A stretch of DNA of 64,000 bases from Diphasiastrum complanatum (lineage: Eukaryota > Streptophyta > Lycopodiopsida > Lycopodiales > Lycopodiaceae). The stretch's first letter is position 1. Every line of letters begins with the position of its first letter. The stretch is taken from positions 12,424,399 through 12,488,398 of the forward strand of contig CM055095.1 of the NCBI GenBank assembly GCA_029204225.1. Direction: 5' to 3'. A program made the position numbers and the translations under genes. The notes below the pieces were generated by a model that saw nothing but the letters and a program-made list of their open reading frames with translations, did no database searches and was not told where the DNA came from. Below are positions 60,290-64,000 of this stretch, one piece after another.

Positions 60290-62318
60290 GTGAAAGTGTC
60301 AAACCATTCAACGTTTGGAGTTGCAAAAGTTCATTTTGCACTGATATAAAAAAATGTTGTACAGAATCAAACACTCAGCATTATCTAGACAATAAGCATC
60401 ACAATCCACATGTTGTGGCTGTTGGACTACACAAAATACTCATAGTAGGAGTTTCTCCAATTCATTCCATGGTCAAAACGAGTCATGCTCATGAACTTAA
60501 AGACGGATTTATTCATAAATTAGAGCCACTTTAGGCTTTCGTTAGAGCTAAAAATGTGCCACAATGCTGGAACTTGGCAGTAGTTGCAATTCTTTGCAAG
60601 GTTTCCAAGGATGAAAACTTAGAACTTGCATGTAGTGAGTCCAGCTGAGTCGATTTTGACTTGACATGCAAGAGTACACTTGAATCCCAATCCTGTCCTT
60701 TGAGCACACTCGCAAATTTAAGTGAAATCGTCGATATCCCTTTTAACTTATGTCTGCTGAAATGCTCCCAAGCCTACTGTTGCTTTGCTTCTTACAAGTG
60801 CAGCATGCACTGAAGTGCTGAGAGCAGAGAAAAATTGAGAAGATTTCTGATGAAACAACTACTTGCAATACTGTCATCAAGGATGGTGAGTATCAAGGAA
60901 TCACCCTCTCAGCTTAACTGCAGTGCACTACGAACCTCTCTGACTGCCTAATTCATGAATTTTTGGCTGTCAGGGAATTGAAGCACAAACTGGACTAAAC
61001 AGTGGCTTTGTGAAATATCTTGTTAATTATGTTTTGAAGATCAACTTGGACCTTCAAATAATCTTTATATCGTTTGAGCATCGTGAAAGAAGATGATGAT
61101 AGTCCAGAATGATTTTCTTTTTTGCTGTTCCATCTTTCTGCTTTTATGTCTGCAGAGTTTTAACCCTTCAAAAAATTGTTATTTTTTCATGCTGGTGGTC
61201 ATGCTATTTCAGCAGTGAGTAGGGATACTTTCATCGAACAATAAACAATCAATAGGATCCGAAATATGCAGAGAATTCAGGAGGGCTCCAACTGCTCCTG
61301 CATGACCCTCATGCCGTAGAAAAATTGCCTGTCATATAATTCTTCATAAGTTATATCTTAATCGTTCAGAATTATCCTCACATTAATATCTCGAGTGAGA
61401 TAACAAGAGATTTGTTGCAAAAAGCAGAGAACATGCAATGAAGGAGTACTATCTGGTTGGTTCTTGATATCAAACTTTTAAAGATTCAGAGTTTGAACCT
61501 GCATATTGCCCTTTGACCAGAAATCCATCGCCACTGCCAGTAGGCGCATAGCTAACTGCCAACCGATCCCAGCAAAGGATTAGAAACTTGAGTTTATTGA
61601 AACACAACAAAACATTAACGGATTTGATGCTGACAATATCTTCTGGACAGAGATCATCTGTCCTTCTGTAAGCAAATGACAAATGATATGTTGCAAGTTA
61701 TGACAATGAGACCTTCTCAACGTTGAAAACATAAACCCATGAAAATCTGCAGCAGTTGTTCACAAACATGTTTTGAGCAGACTTGAAAAGACATCAGGTT
61801 TTTGCTCCAGAATTGAGCTTGTCAAAGTAGGATACAGCTCTGACATCTAGTGTTCTACTCCAGATATTTTATTTTTTTAAGCGAAGTTTGATTTTTGGGC
61901 ACAACCACATGATACTTTCAAACATCTTCAAATTTTTTGTCAATATCTTATGTCTTGCATTGCTGTAAGTGGATTGGTGAAGGTATAATTCACCCTTGTA
62001 GTTTTTGCACAGCAAACAAGTTCACTTCTCATGGGCCAATAATAGCATCCAAACATCCGATCCATTCTTAAACATCAAAATAACATGGTGAAGGCATGAA
62101 ATCAAGAAAATAGCAAGAAATCAAGACACTAGATAAATTCAAGAAAACTTCACCAAATTAGGCAAAAAAAGGTACAATTCATCATCATTATTGATCATTC
62201 AATACATCAAGCCTAAAACTCGAGCATGATCAAGCTCCCATGTGATTGTGGGCACACAAACCATCCATTGGCAAAAGCCATTGCTCTTAAAGAGGAGCTC
62301 CAAGAACAGATAGAATTC
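60290..62318. other. no recognised feature
   Basis: No gene or transposon domain recognised. A 70-codon minus-strand frame at 61,682-61,470 has no recognisable match. Confidence 0.4.
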
Positions 62319-62424
62319 AAAATTAGACAAAAGTACAATAGCTTCCAAACTTAGCAAGATCTCAATTATTTAAAATTAGACAAAAGTACAATAGCTTCCA
62401 AACTTAGCAAGATCTCAGCTATTT
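62319..62424. repeat. 53-bp tandem duplication
   Basis: Two copies, starting at 62,319 and 62,372, both with AAAATTAGACAAAAGTACAA and CCAAACTTAGCAAGATCTCA. They differ only near the end (ATTATTT against GCTATTT). Confidence 0.9.
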
Positions 62425-63568
62425 ATAGTCGTGCTTTGTGCCTCTCATATGAGTTTGGAGCCTTATTTGGCTAAATTGGCCTTACAACCATTATTAGAAG
62501 TCTCACTATTCACAAATATAGTGGGGTTGTTCAAGCCAACTCATTAACTATCCCATTGATTGATTCTATTCTAATTTAGCACCATCGCTATATTTAGCAT
62601 TACCATTGTTGAGCACATGGGCTAAATACATGCAAGACATGACACTACCCCTACTTACGAAATTTTGCCCGGAAAAGTGAAGACCATGTGATTCTCCATC
62701 AAGTGTCATGCTCCATGAATCCCTTGGCAGATGTTACAAACCTCTGGCTACCTTTAATGTAGGAATAAGTTTCCCGTGTATTGTTCTTGTCGGCAACCAT
62801 TCTCTATTGAACAAGTATTGCCGCTTCAGGTTTTGCTTGCAGCTTACTATCGTAGAGCAAGGTTGTAGCAAGTCTACTGTAGAAAAACTTTTGATCGACA
62901 AATTTGTCCCGACTCCCATATGTTCATGAAGATCACTGAAGAAGAGATTTATGAAATGCAAGATTGCCTTAAGTAGCATCTATTTCTGTATGGGTTGACA
63001 AAATACATGCAAAAAGATACTCAATAGCTCCCTTAGTATCTTTCCTGATGCATCTCTTTTAAACCATGCATCTGGTGTTGTTGCCTTATACATTGCTCCC
63101 CAATATAGGATAATGGTTTCCTTTTGTAGCTCCAATTGATTGATCAAAGCACTGATCTCCTTGGTCATTTGTGCATAGAGAATTTGGAAATATTGAATAA
63201 GTTATCCAATAGACCAAGTATTCCAGTGCAATTCTTGTTTGAAGATCATTATTGCATACAACCTCCACACATAACTTATTTCTTTGACCAACATTCACAA
63301 TGATGTTTCTTTGTTCGATCACTCAAAAAGTTTAAAGTAATGTCTCCGCAATCTATCAGGGTTACTACTAGGACTTGCATAGCTTGATACAATAAAAGAA
63401 ACATTCCGTTTCATTGGCTTTCCAAAATATTATGGATGCTTTTGAGGGAAACAAGATATTCCCAAGGATATTTGTCTTGTAAATCCATTTGTGAAGATTT
63501 GGAAAAAATTAAGTATCCATGGAGTAATAGAGTCTCTTCACTATTGAGAACATCTCCATACATTTTCT
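62425..63568. other. no recognised gene
   Basis: Minus-strand frames at 63,322-62,734 are long for non-coding DNA but match no family I recognise. Confidence 0.35.
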
Positions 63569-64000
63569 GTTAGAGTCCAGTTGCGACTCTATCGTGACCT
63601 CGGCACGGCCGGTCACCAGAGGGCTTGAGGCCAAGTATTGGCAAGGGCCGGTGACCGAGGAGGACATTTGTCCCAAGTTGGGACCGGTGCGTCACGAGCA
63701 GTGACCCGGTGTGGCCGCCTGACAAGTTGTCAAAGATGCGGTGTGTCTTGACCGTCGGGACCCTAGCCGTCAGTGACGAGATGCTAGCCGACAAGTAGTC
63801 GGGGTGACCAAGAGGGTCAGAGGTCTTTGGCGGGGCACGGGGGTGGTACCCTATGAGTCACTTAGTATTCACAGGTCACAGGGGCCATGCATGCCATATG
63901 GACTGATCACCCACAGATGGATGCCATGTGCCAGCTGACGGGAATAGCCTATGGTTGGGAGCTTCATTCTACACACCGGCTTCTAGGATTCACGAGCTTG
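63569..64000 (+). repeat. possible LTR start at window edge
   Basis: TGTTAGAGTCCAGTTGCGAC opens a GC-rich block unlike the AT-rich flank. The base composition and the TGTTA start resemble the gypsy LTRs at 14,930 and 25,028. It runs off the window, so the end, primer site and partner cannot be seen. Confidence 0.35.

Noticed and set aside
62980-63322. Minus-strand frames as a gene
   Set aside because: Overlapping frames of 60-80 codons with no domain recognised and no splice structure I could support.
1-64000. CRISPR array, bacterial operon or organelle insertion
   Set aside because: No spaced short repeats of CRISPR type, no bacterial genes, and no recognisable plastid or mitochondrial gene. 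The tandem repeats present are described above.

Overview
The window is nuclear DNA of a land plant with a large, transposon-rich genome. The evidence is plant-type intron-containing genes, Ty1/copia and Ty3/gypsy elements primed by the initiator-tRNA-Met site TGGTATCAGAGC, chromodomain gypsy elements, plant hAT elements and LINEs. Very long introns full of nested insertions fit a gymnosperm or fern-like genome, but the sequence alone does not fix the species. Nothing looks bacterial, organellar or viral.

Only two host genes are visible. On the minus strand at 3.3-3.9 kb are the first two coding exons of a NEDD1-type WD40 protein (gamma-tubulin recruitment); the gene must continue off the left side or be truncated. 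On the plus strand, a four-exon short-chain dehydrogenase/reductase (SDR) gene runs from 12,079 to 45,353. Its exons join in frame to 278 codons, with canonical GT/AG at every junction, although introns 2 and 3 are about 15.2 and 16.7 kb. The SDR lacks the active-site lysine and one glycine of the nucleotide-binding motif.

Intron 2 of the SDR gene contains a hAT element (13,464-23,152). Into it have jumped a Ty3/gypsy chromovirus (14,930-20,275, target duplication TCTTG) and a complete 405-bp TRIM (20,665-21,069, target duplication GGTCT). Each TRIM LTR carries a tRNA-like sequence with Pol III A and B boxes. Farther right are four gypsy remnants. Intron 3 holds a LINE, an internally deleted copia element, a second copia remnant with a duplicated linker, and a second, more complete hAT element (37,462-43,646).

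The two hAT elements share an unusual plan: BED finger, DUF659-type core (deleted in the first), dimerisation domain, then an AT-hook tail. Converging on the transposase is a small basic second ORF on the opposite strand. This second ORF, its TATA-like box and an 85-bp upstream repeat are far better conserved between the two copies than the transposase or the element ends. The tRNA-carrying TRIM and this convergent second ORF are the best candidates for undescribed biology here.

Right of the SDR gene (45.4-64 kb) there is only transposon debris: a nearly full-length but decayed gypsy chromovirus (47.3-54.2 kb), gag and integrase scraps of copia and gypsy elements, GA-rich modules with TTTAGGG-like motifs, and a probable LTR start at the right edge. 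Left of the SDR gene are LINE fragments and a minus-strand gypsy pol remnant (8.1-10.0 kb).
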